A stretch of DNA of 34,574 nucleotides from Kocuria sp. (GCF_030536815.1 NZ_JAUNPE010000012.1:1-34574), one strand, 5' to 3'; shown: positions 15,783 through 25,774, counted from the stretch's first letter. Numbers and translations are program-made. Notes: generated by a model from the letters alone, not told the origin.

Positions 15783-16319
15783 TCAGTGACCGCCCTCTTC
15801 GGACTCCGCCTTGGGAGTGTTGGAAGGGTTGGCAGGAGTGGATGGTGCACCGCCGGGCATCAACGATGCGTAGCGCGGGTAGGTGTGGTCCAGTACGGGC
15901 ACCGACTGGGTGGAGGACTGGCCGTCCGCCTCGAGCTCGGTTTCGACCATGAGGCCCGGCCCGGCACCGGCCCGGTCAACCATCACGGGTTCCGACGTCT
16001 CCAGCATCACCGTGTCGTTGGCGGGAACCTCGACCTCTGCCGTGGCGCCGTCCGCGTCAATCGACAAGGTGGCCGGCTCGGAGCCCTCGTTGACCACGGA
16101 GCCGATCACGCGGCCCTCGGAGTCCGCATCCGTGGCAAGGATCATGAGGTTGCGTACCTTCACGTCACCCAGGTCGGCCTGAATGCCGTCCGAGGGCGCG
16201 TACTCGTCCGCGGTGGCCTGAGGGCTCACGTACCCGCAACCGGTTGCGGTCAACAATGCGGCGGCCGCAGCAGCACCCAAACCAAAGTGCTGCAGCTTCT
16301 TGCGGGCGGCGTTCTTCAC
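15783..16319 (-). CDS. LpqE-like lipoprotein
   Basis: The 178-residue protein starts with a basic N-terminus and hydrophobic signal peptide ending in a lipobox (ALLTATGC, Cys28), so it is probably anchored on the outer face of the membrane. The mature part, 'GYVSPQATADEYAPSDGIQADLGDVKVRNLMILATDADSEGRVIGSVVNEG', is a beta-rich domain as in actinobacterial lipoproteins encoded next to carD; in M. tuberculosis the neighbour of carD is LpqE. The C-terminus is rich in Pro, Ser and acidic residues. GTG 16319 has GAGGAG 8 nt upstream. It is divergent from carD. The function is unknown. Confidence 0.72.
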   Translation of the reverse strand: MKNAARKKLQHFGLGAAAAAALLTATGCGYVSPQATADEYAPSDGIQADLGDVKVRNLMILATDADSEGRVIGSVVNEGSEPATLSIDADGATAEVEVPANDTVMLETSEPVMVDRAGAGPGLMVETELEADGQSSTQSVPVLDHTYPRYASLMPGGAPSTPANPSNTPKAESEEGGH

Positions 16320-16521
16320 GGCACGAACTCCTCGGGCTCTAAGACGATGTGTCGAATATCTGCGGCAAGTCTAGCGTTTTGGCGACGCAACGTCTGCATC
16401 CGCGTATGGGGACACGCTCGCGGCGTCGTCCGTGACGAGCACGGCACAATGCTGCCGCATCCGCCATTTCGCGCGGGATTCCGGGGGAGCTGGGCCGAGC
16501 GCGGCAAATAATACACCGTGG

Positions 16522-16527
16522 TAGAAT
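16522..16527 (+). promoter_or_regulatory. -10 element of carD
   Basis: TAGAAT is a strong -10 match about 26 bp upstream of the carD start and leaves a short 5' leader containing the AAAGGGG ribosome site. The -35 region is weak. The rest of the 234-bp gap between the lipoprotein and carD shows no other clear signal. Confidence 0.5.
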
Positions 16528-16553
16528 CGAAAGGCTGAAAGGGGTTTGTGTAC

Positions 16554-17036
16554 ATGGTTTTTGAGGTTGGCGAGACGGTTGTCTACCCCCACCACGGTGC
16601 CGCAACGATCGAAGAGATCAAGACGCGCACCATCAAGGGCGAAGAGAAAATGTATCTGCGTCTGAAGGTCACGCAGGGCGATCTGATGATCGAGGTGCCC
16701 GCTGACAACGTGGACCTCGTGGGAGTGCGGGACGTCGTGGACGAGGAGGGACTCAAAGAGGTCATCTCCGTTCTGCAGGCCAAGGATGCCGAAGAGGCGT
16801 CCAACTGGTCCCGCCGCTACAAGGCGAACCTGGAGAAGCTCGCTTCCGGCGATGTCCTCAAGGTGGCCGAGGTCGTTCGTGACCTGTGGCGCCGCGATCA
16901 GGGTCGTGGTTTGTCGGCCGGTGAGAAGCGCATGCTGGCCAAGGCCCGTCAGATCCTCACGTCGGAGCTCGCTCTGGCCAAGGAGATCGACGAGGAAGAA
17001 GCCGAGAAGCGTCTCGACGACATCCTGGCCGATTGA
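16554..17036 (+). CDS. carD: RNA polymerase-binding transcription factor CarD
   Basis: The 160-residue protein is nearly collinear with mycobacterial CarD: '[25 protein letters not shown]' opens the Tudor-like domain that binds the RNA polymerase beta subunit, and '[52 protein letters not shown]' is the helical DNA-binding domain with the conserved Trp that stabilises open complexes, notably at rRNA promoters. ATG 16554 is preferred over GTG 16548 because AAAGGGG sits 9 nt upstream and homologues begin at this Met. It heads a row with ispD, ispF, cysS and rlmB, as in M. tuberculosis. Confidence 0.97.
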   Translation: MVFEVGETVVYPHHGAATIEEIKTRTIKGEEKMYLRLKVTQGDLMIEVPADNVDLVGVRDVVDEEGLKEVISVLQAKDAEEASNWSRRYKANLEKLASGDVLKVAEVVRDLWRRDQGRGLSAGEKRMLAKARQILTSELALAKEIDEEEAEKRLDDILAD

Positions 17037-17057
17037 TTCAGGGTCACTTCGACTCGT

Positions 17058-17855
17058 ATGGCATTGACTGACCTTTCTGCGAGCCCGTCCGTGAAGGACG
17101 GGCTCGCTGTCATTGTGGTGGCCGCCGGTTCCGGCACCCGCCTGGGCTACGGCATGCCCAAGGCGTTGGTTCCCCTCGCCGGGCGCCCCATTCTCGACAT
17201 CGCCCTCGAATCCGTGGCTCGTGCCCTGCCGTCCGCCCGGATCATCGTCACCGTGCCCGCCGGGGACACCGAACTGAGCGCCATTGCCGTGGCTCACGGT
17301 GCGCACGCGGTGACCGGCGGAGCGACCCGCGCGCAGTCCGTTGCCTGCGCACTCGCGGCCGTGGATTGCGCGGCGACTTACGTTCTGGTCCACGACGCCG
17401 CTCGCTGCCTGGTCCCCGCGCGGGTCACCACCGCCGTGGTGGCCGCATTGGCGGCCGGCGAGCGGGCCGTGGTGCCCGTCCTTCCCGTCAATGACACGGT
17501 TCGTGGAGTGGATGCGCAGGGCCACAGCGCCGGAACGGTGGACCGTTCCGGGTTGCGCGCGGTGCAGACCCCGCAGGGCTTCGATGCCGACCTCCTGGTG
17601 GATGTGAATCGCCAGGCCGGTCTGCTCGAACTCGATGACCAGGGGGCATTGACACCGGTGAACCGCGTGGCCGATCCCGAGGGCATCACCGACGACGCGT
17701 CCTTGATCGAACGCTTTGCTCGCCACGTCCCCGTGACGCTCGTGGCCGGCCACGACGAATCATTCAAGATCACCCGTCCCTTCGACCTGGTCACTGCGCG
17801 TGCCGTTCTGGAAGAACGCGCCCACCGGGCCGTCGCTGACCACGTGGCTGATTGA
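17058..17855 (+). CDS. ispD: 2-C-methyl-D-erythritol 4-phosphate cytidylyltransferase
   Basis: This 265-residue enzyme of the MEP pathway joins CTP and methylerythritol 4-phosphate. It contains the CTP loop '[25 protein letters not shown]', 'GGATRAQSV', '[13 protein letters not shown]', 'AVQTPQGFD' and '[10 protein letters not shown]', and ends with '[21 protein letters not shown]'. The start is uncertain: ATG 17058 lies 21 nt after the carD stop with only a weak ribosome site, and an alternative GTG 17091 sits in the loop of a strong hairpin. It precedes ispF, the second-next step in the pathway, in the same orientation. Confidence 0.93.
   Translation: MALTDLSASPSVKDGLAVIVVAAGSGTRLGYGMPKALVPLAGRPILDIALESVARALPSARIIVTVPAGDTELSAIAVAHGAHAVTGGATRAQSVACALAAVDCAATYVLVHDAARCLVPARVTTAVVAALAAGERAVVPVLPVNDTVRGVDAQGHSAGTVDRSGLRAVQTPQGFDADLLVDVNRQAGLLELDDQGALTPVNRVADPEGITDDASLIERFARHVPVTLVAGHDESFKITRPFDLVTARAVLEERAHRAVADHVAD
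17079..17107 (+). terminator. 12-bp perfect hairpin inside the start of ispD
   Basis: GCGAGCCCGTCC (17079-17090) and GGACGGGCTCGC (17096-17107) form a perfect GC-rich stem with a GTGAA loop. It has the size of a terminator for carD but falls just inside the annotated ispD start, and no T-run follows. It could partly terminate carD transcripts and lower ispD expression, or control initiation. Confidence 0.45.
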
Positions 17856-17895
17856 CGGACACGGGCCGGCCGAACCCATCGGAGATGATGAACCC

Positions 17896-18411
17896 ATGAC
17901 CGAACAGCCAGAAATTCCTTTGCCGCACTCGGCCCAGCTACCGCTCACCGGAATCGGGGTGGACGTCCACGCCTTCGGACCGGAGGGAACCCCGTTGTGG
18001 GTGGCCGGTCTGCATTGGCCGGGGGAGCGGGGGCTCACGGGTCACTCGGACGGTGACGTGGTGGCCCACGCCGCCGCGGACGCACTGTTCTCCGCCGCGG
18101 GCCTCGGTGACCTGGGAGTTCACTTCGGTACGGATCGGCCGGACATGGCCGGGGCGTCCGGGCAACGGATCCTGGGCGAGGCCGCAGCCATCGTGCGGGA
18201 GGCGGGCTACGACGTCGGCAACATCTCGGTGCAGCTGATCGGTAACCGGCCCAAGTTCTCGCCCAGGCGAGAAGAAGCCGCCGCGGTGCTCAGCAAAGCG
18301 GCCGGGGCGCGGGTGCATTTGAGCGCGACCACCACGGACGCCCTCGGACTGACCGGCCGCGGCGAGGGGCTGGCGGCCATCGCGACCGCGCTCGTGATCC
18401 CGCGCCGTTAG
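17896..18411 (+). CDS. ispF: 2-C-methyl-D-erythritol 2,4-cyclodiphosphate synthase
   Basis: The 171-residue enzyme makes the cyclic diphosphate of the MEP pathway. Metal-binding 'GIGVDVHAF' (Asp and His), '[29 protein letters not shown]', '[19 protein letters not shown]' and the C-terminal '[22 protein letters not shown]' are all present. ATG 17896, 40 nt after the ispD stop, is chosen because it begins a typical short N-terminus; upstream in-frame codons would overlap ispD. A GGAG is present 11 nt upstream. Confidence 0.95.
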   Translation: MTEQPEIPLPHSAQLPLTGIGVDVHAFGPEGTPLWVAGLHWPGERGLTGHSDGDVVAHAAADALFSAAGLGDLGVHFGTDRPDMAGASGQRILGEAAAIVREAGYDVGNISVQLIGNRPKFSPRREEAAAVLSKAAGARVHLSATTTDALGLTGRGEGLAAIATALVIPRR

Positions 18412-18414
18412 ACT
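18409..18414 (+). promoter_or_regulatory. -10 element of cysS overlapping the ispF stop
   Basis: TAGACT begins with the TAG stop codon of ispF and ends 6 nt before the GTG start of cysS, so cysS probably has its own leaderless transcript. Confidence 0.5.
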
Positions 18415-18420
18415 GGGCGG

Positions 18421-19851
18421 GTGACTTTGCGCTTTTACGACACCGCCTCCGCAACCGTTAAAGACTTCGAACCCGTGTACCCGGGTGAGGCCCGGTTGTA
18501 TTACTGCGGTGCCACGGTGCAGGGCGCGCCGCACATCGGGCACGTGCGGTCGGCGCTCGTGTTCGACCAGCTCTCGCGCTGGCTCGCTTTCCGCGGCTAC
18601 ACGGTGACCACGGTCCGCAACGTCACGGACATCGACGACAAGATCCTGGTGAATTCGGCGGCCTCCTTCGCCCCCGACTACGCGGGCGGGCACCCGCGTG
18701 AGCCATGGTGGGCCCTGGCCTACCGCTTCGAACGCGTTTTCTCCGACGCCTACGCCGCTCTGGGCATTGCCGCGCCCACCTACGAACCGCGCGCCACCGG
18801 ACACATCCCCGAGATGCACGCACTCATCCAGACGTTGATCGATGAGGGTCATGCCTATCCCGCCCCGGACGATTCCGGTGACGTCTACTTCGACGTTCGC
18901 TCCTGGCCCCGGTACGGCGAATTGACGCGCCAGCGCGTGGACGACATGCAGGACGCCCCGGACGCAGATCCCCGCGGCAAGCGCGATCCCCGTGACTTCG
19001 CACTGTGGAAGGGTCACAAGGCGGACGAGCCGGAGACCGCCGCGTGGGATTCGCCGTGGGGTAAGGGGCGGCCCGGCTGGCACCTCGAGTGCTCGGCCAT
19101 GGCCGCCAAGTACGTGGGCACCCATTTCGACATCCACGGCGGTGGCCTGGACCTTCGCTTTCCGCACCACGAGAACGAAGTGGCGCAGTCCACGGCGGCC
19201 GGCCAGGAGTTCGCGAACTTCTGGCTCCACAACGGCCTGGTCACGTACCAGGGCGAAAAGATGTCCAAATCCATTGGCAACACGGTCTCTCCCGAGCACA
19301 TGCTCGCGGAGGCCCGCCCGTTGGCCGTGCGCTACTACCTGGGACAGGCCCATTACCGCTCGGTCCTGGACTACCGTCCCTCATCACTGCGGGAAGCGAC
19401 GTCGGCGGTCGAGCGCGTGGAGGCCGTCCTGGTCGCCGCGAGAGGTGCGGGGCTGAGCTTGGCTTGGCAACCGCAGGACGTGCCCGCGAACTTCACGCGC
19501 GTCATGGACGACGACCTCAACGTGCCGCAGGGCCTTGCCGTACTGCACGAGACGGTTCGCGCCGTGAACGGCGCCCTGGCCACCGGTGACATCGACGACG
19601 CCGCCGCAGCGGTCCGCGCGGTGGCCGCCATGTCCGAGGTGCTCGGCCTGCTGCAGCTGATGAACCTTGACGGTGCCGGCGGAGGTGGCGAACACCAGGC
19701 GTTGGACTCCCTGGTCCGTCAACTGCTGGACCAGCGCGCTCAAGCTCGTGCGGACAAGAACTGGGCCCTGGCGGACAAGATTCGCGATCAACTGGCGGAT
19801 GCCGGAGTGGTCGTGAAGGACGGGGCCCAGGGCTCCGTGTGGTCCGTGTGA
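18421..19851 (+). CDS. cysS: Cysteinyl-tRNA synthetase
   Basis: This 476-residue class I synthetase charges tRNA-Cys. The zinc ligand Cys29 is in 'YYCGATVQ', HIGH at 38-41, second zinc ligand Cys224 in 'WHLECSAMAAKYVG', 'DIHGGGLDLRFPHHENEVAQS', and KMSKS at 280-284. The C-terminal 'RAQARADKNWALADKIRDQLADAGVVVKDGAQGSVW' is the helical DALR-type end. GTG 18421 has no ribosome site but a good leaderless -10. In many actinobacteria the gene follows ispF as here. Confidence 0.96.
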   Translation: MTLRFYDTASATVKDFEPVYPGEARLYYCGATVQGAPHIGHVRSALVFDQLSRWLAFRGYTVTTVRNVTDIDDKILVNSAASFAPDYAGGHPREPWWALAYRFERVFSDAYAALGIAAPTYEPRATGHIPEMHALIQTLIDEGHAYPAPDDSGDVYFDVRSWPRYGELTRQRVDDMQDAPDADPRGKRDPRDFALWKGHKADEPETAAWDSPWGKGRPGWHLECSAMAAKYVGTHFDIHGGGLDLRFPHHENEVAQSTAAGQEFANFWLHNGLVTYQGEKMSKSIGNTVSPEHMLAEARPLAVRYYLGQAHYRSVLDYRPSSLREATSAVERVEAVLVAARGAGLSLAWQPQDVPANFTRVMDDDLNVPQGLAVLHETVRAVNGALATGDIDDAAAAVRAVAAMSEVLGLLQLMNLDGAGGGGEHQALDSLVRQLLDQRAQARADKNWALADKIRDQLADAGVVVKDGAQGSVWSV

Positions 19852-19865
19852 TTCGGCCGCTGCCC

Positions 19866-19871
19866 TAAACT
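19866..19871 (+). promoter_or_regulatory. -10 element upstream of rlmB
   Basis: TAAACT lies 73 bp before the rlmB start, just after the cysS stop, giving a 5' leader of roughly 65-70 nt with a GGAG ribosome site at 19932-19935. The -35 is not clear. Confidence 0.35.
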
Positions 19872-19944
19872 GAACCATAGATCGCTGATTACTCCGGGGC
19901 GGCCAATGCGCCGTGAACCCGTGAGAGACACGGAGTAGACAACC

Positions 19945-20925
19945 ATGGCCCAAGCCAATCGACCAGGAGCCGTTCGCAAGAACAAGAAGGGCCCCGTCGT
20001 GGGGAGTGGCGGGCAACGCCGCAAGGCCCTGAAAGGCCGCGGGCCCACGCCCAAGGCTGAGGACCGCGTGTACCACAAGGCGTACAAGGCCAAGCAGGCG
20101 GCCACCCGCAAGCCGCAGACCTCGCACAACCGGCCGACGCGCGCCGGTAAGGGTCCGATCAAGGAGGATCTGGTCACCGGTCGCAACTCGGTGCTTGAAG
20201 CGTTGCGTGCCAACGTGCCGGCCAAGACGCTCTTCGTGGCCACCAAAATTGAGGTGGACGACCGCGTCAAGGACATCCTCCAGATGTGCGCCGAACGCAA
20301 TGTGCCCACGTTGGAGGCTTCTCGCTCGGAGCTGGACCGTCTCACGTCCGACGCCGTTCATCAGGGTGTCGCGTTGCAGGTCCCGCCCTACGACTACCGC
20401 GACGCGGACGAGCACGCCGCAGCGGTGATTCGTCGTTACGATCCTCAGGAACCCGGCTCCAGGGCCCCATTGTTCGTCGCTCTCGACGGCATCACCGACC
20501 CGCGGAACCTGGGCGCCGTCATCCGCAGCGTTTCCGCGTTCTCCGGAAACGGCGTGATCCTGCCGGAGCGCCGCTCTGCCGCGGTGACCGCCACGGCGTG
20601 GAAGACCAGCGCCGGGGCCGCCGCACGCGTGCCCGTGAGTAAGGCCACCAACCTGACCCGCACCCTTGAGAACTGTAAGAAGGCCGGTTATTTCGTGGTC
20701 GGTCTCGACGGCGGTGGAGACGTTCAGCTACCCGAGCTGAACCTGGCCACCGAACCGTTGATCGTGGTGGTGGGCTCGGAAGGTAAAGGCTTGTCCCGCC
20801 TGGTCACGGAGCACTGCGACGCGATCGTCTCGATCCCGATCGATTCCACGATGGAATCACTCAACGCGTCGATGGCGGTGGGCATCACGCTCTACGAAGT
20901 GTCCCGCCGCCGTGCAAGCGCGTAG
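19945..20925 (+). CDS. rlmB: 23S rRNA (guanosine-2'-O-)-methyltransferase RlmB (TrmH/SpoU family)
   Basis: This 326-residue SPOUT enzyme probably methylates G2251 of 23S rRNA. Residues 1-70 are a Lys/Arg-rich disordered tail common in actinobacterial members. Then follow the substrate-binding domain ('GRNSVLEALRANVPAKTLFVA...') and the SPOUT knot with motif 1 'ALDGITDPRNLGAVIRSVSAFSGNGVILP', motif 2 'PLIVVVGSEGKGLSRLV' and motif 3 'VSIPIDSTMESLNASMAVGITLYEV'. ATG 19945 is 9 nt after GGAG. The last 14 bases overlap the start of glgX. Confidence 0.93.
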   Translation: MAQANRPGAVRKNKKGPVVGSGGQRRKALKGRGPTPKAEDRVYHKAYKAKQAATRKPQTSHNRPTRAGKGPIKEDLVTGRNSVLEALRANVPAKTLFVATKIEVDDRVKDILQMCAERNVPTLEASRSELDRLTSDAVHQGVALQVPPYDYRDADEHAAAVIRRYDPQEPGSRAPLFVALDGITDPRNLGAVIRSVSAFSGNGVILPERRSAAVTATAWKTSAGAAARVPVSKATNLTRTLENCKKAGYFVVGLDGGGDVQLPELNLATEPLIVVVGSEGKGLSRLVTEHCDAIVSIPIDSTMESLNASMAVGITLYEVSRRRASA

Positions 20926-23080
20926 CTACCCGCTGGGGGTTCATCCCTCACGATCCGGGGACGGCAGCGCCAATGTGGCCGTCTACGCGCCGGGTGTGGC
21001 CGAACTCGAGCTGGTGTACCAGCGTCCCGGTGGGTCGTGGCGCCGGCACCGGCTCAGGGGCCACAATCACGGGATCCATTACGACACGGTTCCGCCGCCG
21101 CTGCGCTCCTCGCCGGGCACCGGCTCGGGTTCTCAGCCAGCGGAACACGATGTGTGCGCGGCCATGCCGGAAGGCACGAGGTACGGCTTCGAGCAGTCTT
21201 CGCCCGGTGCCAAGCGCACCCCCAACCCCGAACGTCAGCAAATCATGCTCGATCCCTACGGCCGCGGTCTCACCCGACTGAGCCCTCCGGCGGGGGTGGG
21301 GAACCCGGGCCCGGACGCCTATGGCGGCACGTACGTTTCCGAGATCGTGGCCCAGGACCACGAATGGCAGGATCACGACCGCCCCAGCATTGCCTGGCGT
21401 GACACCATCATTTACGAGGCCCACGTCAAGGGCCTCACCATGCTGCACCCGGACCTCCCCGAAGAGCTGCGGGGAACTTACGCGGGACTGGCTCACCCGG
21501 TGATCCTCGGCTACCTGCAGGAGCTGGGGATCACGGCCATTGAACTGCTCCCCATCCACGCACACCTCGACGAACCACACCTCACCAGGAACGGTCTGAG
21601 CAACTACTGGGGGTACAACACCCTCAGCTTCTTCGCCCCGCACCACGGGTACGCCACACGGGCCGCGCAGGAGTCGGGGCCCACCGCCGTACTCAACGAA
21701 TTCAAACGAGCGGTGGAAGCCCTGCACGGAGCGGGAATCCAAGTCTTCCTGGACGTCGTGTACAACCACACCGCGGAGGGTGGGAGCGAGGAACCCGCCT
21801 ATTGCTGGCGAGGGCTGGGAGACCGGCAGTACTACCGACACGACACCCACGGAAACTACGTGGACGTGACCGGCTGCGGGAACTCGGTGAACTTCGCGGA
21901 CGCCCAAGTGGTGCGCATGGCCTTGGACTCACTGCGGTACTGGGTCACGGAATGCCACATTGACGGTTTCCGCTTTGACCTCGCACCAGAACTCGGGCGG
22001 GACGAGAACCACCACTTCACCCGCAACCATCCGTTCTTCGTGGCCGTGGCCACGGATCCCGTGTTGCAGGGCGTTCGCATGATCTCCGAGCCATGGGACG
22101 TGGGAGCCGGTGGTTGGCAGACCGGCCGTTTCCCCACCGGATGGGCGGACTGGAACGACACCTACCGGGATACCGTTCGCGATTTCTGGCTGTCGGGCCA
22201 GCGCACCATGGCCCGCGGTGGCGGCGGTGGGAACGCCGGGAGGCTGGCCGGTGTCATTTCGGGTTCGGCGGACATGTTCGCCCCCGAGGGTCGCACCACG
22301 CTCGCGTCGGTCAATTTCGTGACCGCTCACGACGGCTTCACCATGTACGACCTCACGGCTTACGACGGTAAGCACAACCAGGCGAACCTCGAGAACAACG
22401 CGGACGGCACCAACGACAACCACTCGTGGAACCACGGTGAAGAAGGCGTCTCGGACACGGTTGGCCGGAGGTCAGCTCGTGCCAAGACGGTGCGGAACAT
22501 GATGGCCACACTGCTGTTGTCGCAGGGGATTCCCATGTTGACCGCAGGGGACGAGCTGCTTCGCACGCAGGGTGGGAACAACAACGCCTACTGCCAGGAC
22601 AACCGGATCTCCTGGGTTGATTGGCAGCTCACCCCGTGGCGCAGGTCCATGCTCAAGACCACCAAGCGATTGATCGCCGTTCGCAAAGCCTTCCTCGCGG
22701 GGCAGCCCAGTCATTTCCCTGCCCGGCCCGAGGACGTCCTGCTGCACTGGTACGGTCCCGCCGGTCTCCCCATGACCCCGCAATTATGGCAGACGGACGG
22801 CTCCCGCGTGGTCCAGGTGGTGCTGGGTTCATGCGGCGGTGAACTGGTGGGGACCTTTGTCATCAACGGCTCCAACGAACCGGTGACCGTTACCCTGCCC
22901 GGGCTGGAGGAACTGCACACCCAGGCCAAGTGCGCCACCGGCTATCCCGTGACGCGGGGTGTGTATCAGTTGGTACTCGCTACCGACTCGGAGCTCAACG
23001 AGAAAGTCGACGTCGAGTTCACCAGCGGGGACGCATGTCGAATTCCGGCGCAGAGCATCGCCATGTTCTCACTCGCCTGA
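20912..23080 (+). CDS. glgX: Glycogen debranching enzyme GlgX
   Basis: This 722-residue GH13 isoamylase-type enzyme hydrolyses alpha-1,6 branches of phosphorylase-trimmed glycogen. An N-terminal carbohydrate-binding-like domain ('[30 protein letters not shown]') precedes the catalytic barrel: '[30 protein letters not shown]', '[10 protein letters not shown]', nucleophile Asp356 in '[11 protein letters not shown]', acid Glu393 in 'ISEPWDVG' and Asp474 in '[11 protein letters not shown]'. GTG 20912 overlaps rlmB by 14 nt and gives the short N-terminus typical of the family; no strong ribosome site is seen, so translation may be coupled to rlmB. Confidence 0.92.
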   Translation: MQARSYPLGVHPSRSGDGSANVAVYAPGVAELELVYQRPGGSWRRHRLRGHNHGIHYDTVPPPLRSSPGTGSGSQPAEHDVCAAMPEGTRYGFEQSSPGAKRTPNPERQQIMLDPYGRGLTRLSPPAGVGNPGPDAYGGTYVSEIVAQDHEWQDHDRPSIAWRDTIIYEAHVKGLTMLHPDLPEELRGTYAGLAHPVILGYLQELGITAIELLPIHAHLDEPHLTRNGLSNYWGYNTLSFFAPHHGYATRAAQESGPTAVLNEFKRAVEALHGAGIQVFLDVVYNHTAEGGSEEPAYCWRGLGDRQYYRHDTHGNYVDVTGCGNSVNFADAQVVRMALDSLRYWVTECHIDGFRFDLAPELGRDENHHFTRNHPFFVAVATDPVLQGVRMISEPWDVGAGGWQTGRFPTGWADWNDTYRDTVRDFWLSGQRTMARGGGGGNAGRLAGVISGSADMFAPEGRTTLASVNFVTAHDGFTMYDLTAYDGKHNQANLENNADGTNDNHSWNHGEEGVSDTVGRRSARAKTVRNMMATLLLSQGIPMLTAGDELLRTQGGNNNAYCQDNRISWVDWQLTPWRRSMLKTTKRLIAVRKAFLAGQPSHFPARPEDVLLHWYGPAGLPMTPQLWQTDGSRVVQVVLGSCGGELVGTFVINGSNEPVTVTLPGLEELHTQAKCATGYPVTRGVYQLVLATDSELNEKVDVEFTSGDACRIPAQSIAMFSLA

Positions 23081-23094
23081 CGTCCGATACTCAA

Positions 23095-23137
23095 GACCGC
23101 GGGCGGCGCACCCCTGATGGGTGCCGCGCCCGCGGTC
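23095..23137. terminator. Bidirectional terminator between glgX and glgP
   Basis: A 19-bp GC-rich inverted repeat (23095-23113 with 23119-23137, two internal mismatches, loop CTGAT) lies between the convergent genes. Confidence 0.8.
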
Positions 23138-23166
23138 TCCTCAACGGCTCGGCCACGACGCTCGCA

Positions 23167-25767
23167 TTAAGTGGCGTTGCGCACCAAGCCCAGCTCGGCC
23201 GGACCGGCCAGTTCCTCATGAGAGGGCAGCACCCGAACCGTGTAGCCGAACGGCCCCGAACGGTCGATCGTCAGCGCCCCACTGAACAGAAAACGTCCGC
23301 TACCCAGCTCGGTGACCCGATCCAGGTACGCGTAATTGCGTTCGTGGATGTGATCCGATTCCGAGACGTGACCGAAGCCCACCTGGACCTTGACGTCCCG
23401 AGGAGCCAAGGACCCCAGATTGATGTAGGCGTTGATGGTCAGCTCGTCACCGATTTGTGGTTCCTGCAGCACACCCTCGGCGTCCACGTGTTCGACATGC
23501 ACCTGCGGCCACCCCTGACGCACACGTTCGATCCACCGCGAGGTGGAGCGCGCCACCGTGCCGTTGTCGGCAAGTGCGCGGCGCCCGGACACACAGGCCG
23601 GCACGTACAGTTTCTGCACGTAGTCGGTCAGCATGCGGCGGGCCGACACGTTGGGACCCAGCGTGGCCAGCGTGTGCTTGACCATTGCGAGCCACTGGTG
23701 CGGGATCTCTTCGGAGGTGATTTCAGGGTCGTCCGCGGACTCGCCGTAGAAGCGCGGCGCCACGTGATTCTCAATCAGCTCGTAAAGAGCAGCGGCCTCG
23801 ATGTCGTCACGTTCGTCCGCGCTGGCCTTGTTGTCCGCGGTGGGGATGGCCCAGCCGTTCTGGCCGTCGTACATCTCATCCCACCAGCCATCCAGCACCG
23901 ACAGGTTCAACCCACCGTTCATGGCGGCCTTCATGCCCGAGGTGCCGCATGCTTCCAGCGGACGAAGGGGGTTGTTCAACCACACGTCGCAGCCCGGGAA
24001 CAGCACGCGGGCCATGGCGATGTCGTAGTTGGGGAGGAACACAATGCGATGGCGCACCTCGGGGTCGTCCGTGAAGCGCACCAGATCCTGAATCATTCGT
24101 TTGCCCATCTCATCGGCCGGGTGGGACTTACCCGCCACGATCAGCTGAATGGGGTTCTCCGGATCCAGCAGCAGCCGCTTGAGCCGCTCGGGATCGCGCA
24201 ACATGAGTGTCAGGCGTTTGTAGGTGGGCACTCGACGGGCGAAGCCAATGGTCAGAACGTCCGGGTCAAGTACGGAGTCCGTCCATGCCAGCTCGGCATC
24301 GGCGGCGCCGCGTTTCTTCCACGAGGAGCGCAAGCGACGTCGGACGTCGTGCACCAGGCGTTCGCGCAGACCGCGCCGAACGCGCCACAGGTCCTGGTCG
24401 CTGGCCTGGTAGATCTTGCGCCAGCGCGAAGCCGGGTCCTGGTCGTTCTCCTGCGGGTCGACCGCGATCTCTCGCATGGCAGGGTCGATCCACGACGGCG
24501 TGTGGACACCGTTGGTGACGGAGGTGATCGGAACCTCCTCGGTATCGAAACCGGACCACAGCCCCTGGAACATTCCGCGCGAGACCACACCGTGCAACTT
24601 GGCCACTCCGTTGGCGCGTTGTGCCAGACGCAGACCCATGACGGCCATGTTGAACTTGCTCGGGTCCCCACCCTCGTAGTTCTCCGCGCCCAGTTCGAGG
24701 ACGTGCGCCGTGGGAACGGCGGGGGTGAGGCCCGCATTGACGAAGTATTCGACCTGCGCCCGGTCGAAGCGGTCGATACCGGCGGGTACCGGGGTGTGTG
24801 TCGTGAACACCGTGGCGGAACGAACGGCGGTCAGTGCCTCGTTCCACGTCATGGGTTCGGAACCGTCAAGGGGGTTCATCAGTTCCTGGATGCGCTCGAT
24901 ACCCAGGAAGCCCGCGTGACCCTCGTTGCAGTGGAACACCTCGGGCGCGGGTGCGTCGGTGATGCGGGCGAACGCGCGCAGCGCACGGATGCCGCCCATG
25001 CCCAGGAGCAGTTCCTGTTGCAAACGATGATCACTGCCGCCGCCGTAGAGGCGGTCGGTCACGTTGCGGGCGTGCTCGTCGTTCTCGGGAATGTTGGAGT
25101 CCAGCAGCAACAGCGGGACCCGGCCGACATCGGCGCGCCAGATCTGAGCGGACAGCGAACGTGAGTTGGGCAGCGGCAGCGAAATGCGCGCGGGGGCGCC
25201 GTCCTGCTCGCGCAGCAGAGTCAACGGCATTTCGTCTGGGTCGAGGACGGGATACGTTTCCTGTTGCCAACCGTCCTGGGACAGCGACTGCTTGAAGTAA
25301 CCGGCCTGGTACAGCAGGCCCACACCCACCACGGGGATTCCCATGTCGGATGCGGTCTTGAGATGATCACCGGCGAGAATGCCCAGACCACCGGAGTACT
25401 GGGGCAGTACGGAGGTGATGCCGTACTCGGCGGAGAAGTACGCGATGGCCGCCGGAGCGTCGTCGGTCTGGGTGCGCTGGTACCACTGGGGCTGGGTCAA
25501 GTACCTGGTCAGATCTGCGTCGAGTGCCGTGATCTGTTCGACGGTCTGTGGATCCTCAGCAATTTGCTGAATCTCCTCACGAGTGAGGGATCCCAGAAGT
25601 TTCACGGGGTCACCGTGAACGTTCTCCCAGGCACGCGGGTTGAGCTGCGCGAACAGATCCTCGGTGGGCTTGTGCCATGACCACCGCAAATTCTTGGCCA
25701 GCCGGCTCAAGGGCGCAATGGATTCGGGCAGGACGGTGCGGACGGTGAATCTACGTATGGCCTTCAC
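23167..25767 (-). CDS. glgP: Alpha-glucan (glycogen) phosphorylase
   Basis: The 866-residue enzyme releases glucose 1-phosphate from glucan ends. It is the long actinobacterial type, with an N-terminal DUF3417-like domain ('SIAPLSRLAKNLRWSWHKPTEDLFAQLNPRAWE'). 'AYFSAEYGITSVLPQYSGGLGILAGDHLKTASD' and 'VFHCNEGHAGFLGIERIQEL' are family signatures. 'VAGKSHPADEMGKRMIQDLVRF' and 'LFPGCDVWLNNPLRPLEACGTSGMKAAMNGGLNLS' form the cofactor and active site, with PLP-binding Lys613. GTG 25767 follows a TAGGCT -10 element by 7 nt; an upstream in-frame ATG at 25830 would lack this. Convergent with glgX, divergent from glgE. Confidence 0.93.
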   Translation of the reverse strand: MKAIRRFTVRTVLPESIAPLSRLAKNLRWSWHKPTEDLFAQLNPRAWENVHGDPVKLLGSLTREEIQQIAEDPQTVEQITALDADLTRYLTQPQWYQRTQTDDAPAAIAYFSAEYGITSVLPQYSGGLGILAGDHLKTASDMGIPVVGVGLLYQAGYFKQSLSQDGWQQETYPVLDPDEMPLTLLREQDGAPARISLPLPNSRSLSAQIWRADVGRVPLLLLDSNIPENDEHARNVTDRLYGGGSDHRLQQELLLGMGGIRALRAFARITDAPAPEVFHCNEGHAGFLGIERIQELMNPLDGSEPMTWNEALTAVRSATVFTTHTPVPAGIDRFDRAQVEYFVNAGLTPAVPTAHVLELGAENYEGGDPSKFNMAVMGLRLAQRANGVAKLHGVVSRGMFQGLWSGFDTEEVPITSVTNGVHTPSWIDPAMREIAVDPQENDQDPASRWRKIYQASDQDLWRVRRGLRERLVHDVRRRLRSSWKKRGAADAELAWTDSVLDPDVLTIGFARRVPTYKRLTLMLRDPERLKRLLLDPENPIQLIVAGKSHPADEMGKRMIQDLVRFTDDPEVRHRIVFLPNYDIAMARVLFPGCDVWLNNPLRPLEACGTSGMKAAMNGGLNLSVLDGWWDEMYDGQNGWAIPTADNKASADERDDIEAAALYELIENHVAPRFYGESADDPEITSEEIPHQWLAMVKHTLATLGPNVSARRMLTDYVQKLYVPACVSGRRALADNGTVARSTSRWIERVRQGWPQVHVEHVDAEGVLQEPQIGDELTINAYINLGSLAPRDVKVQVGFGHVSESDHIHERNYAYLDRVTELGSGRFLFSGALTIDRSGPFGYTVRVLPSHEELAGPAELGLVRNAT

Positions 25768-25774
25768 ACGTGCG

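Noticed and set aside
18300..18421. A T-box or other riboswitch before cysS
   Set aside because: The predicted leaderless start leaves no 5' leader, and no T-box sequence is visible.
22930..25164. A 744-codon open frame antisense to glgP
   Set aside because: It mirrors the third-codon GC bias of glgP, has no recognisable domain and overlaps a certain gene on the other strand.
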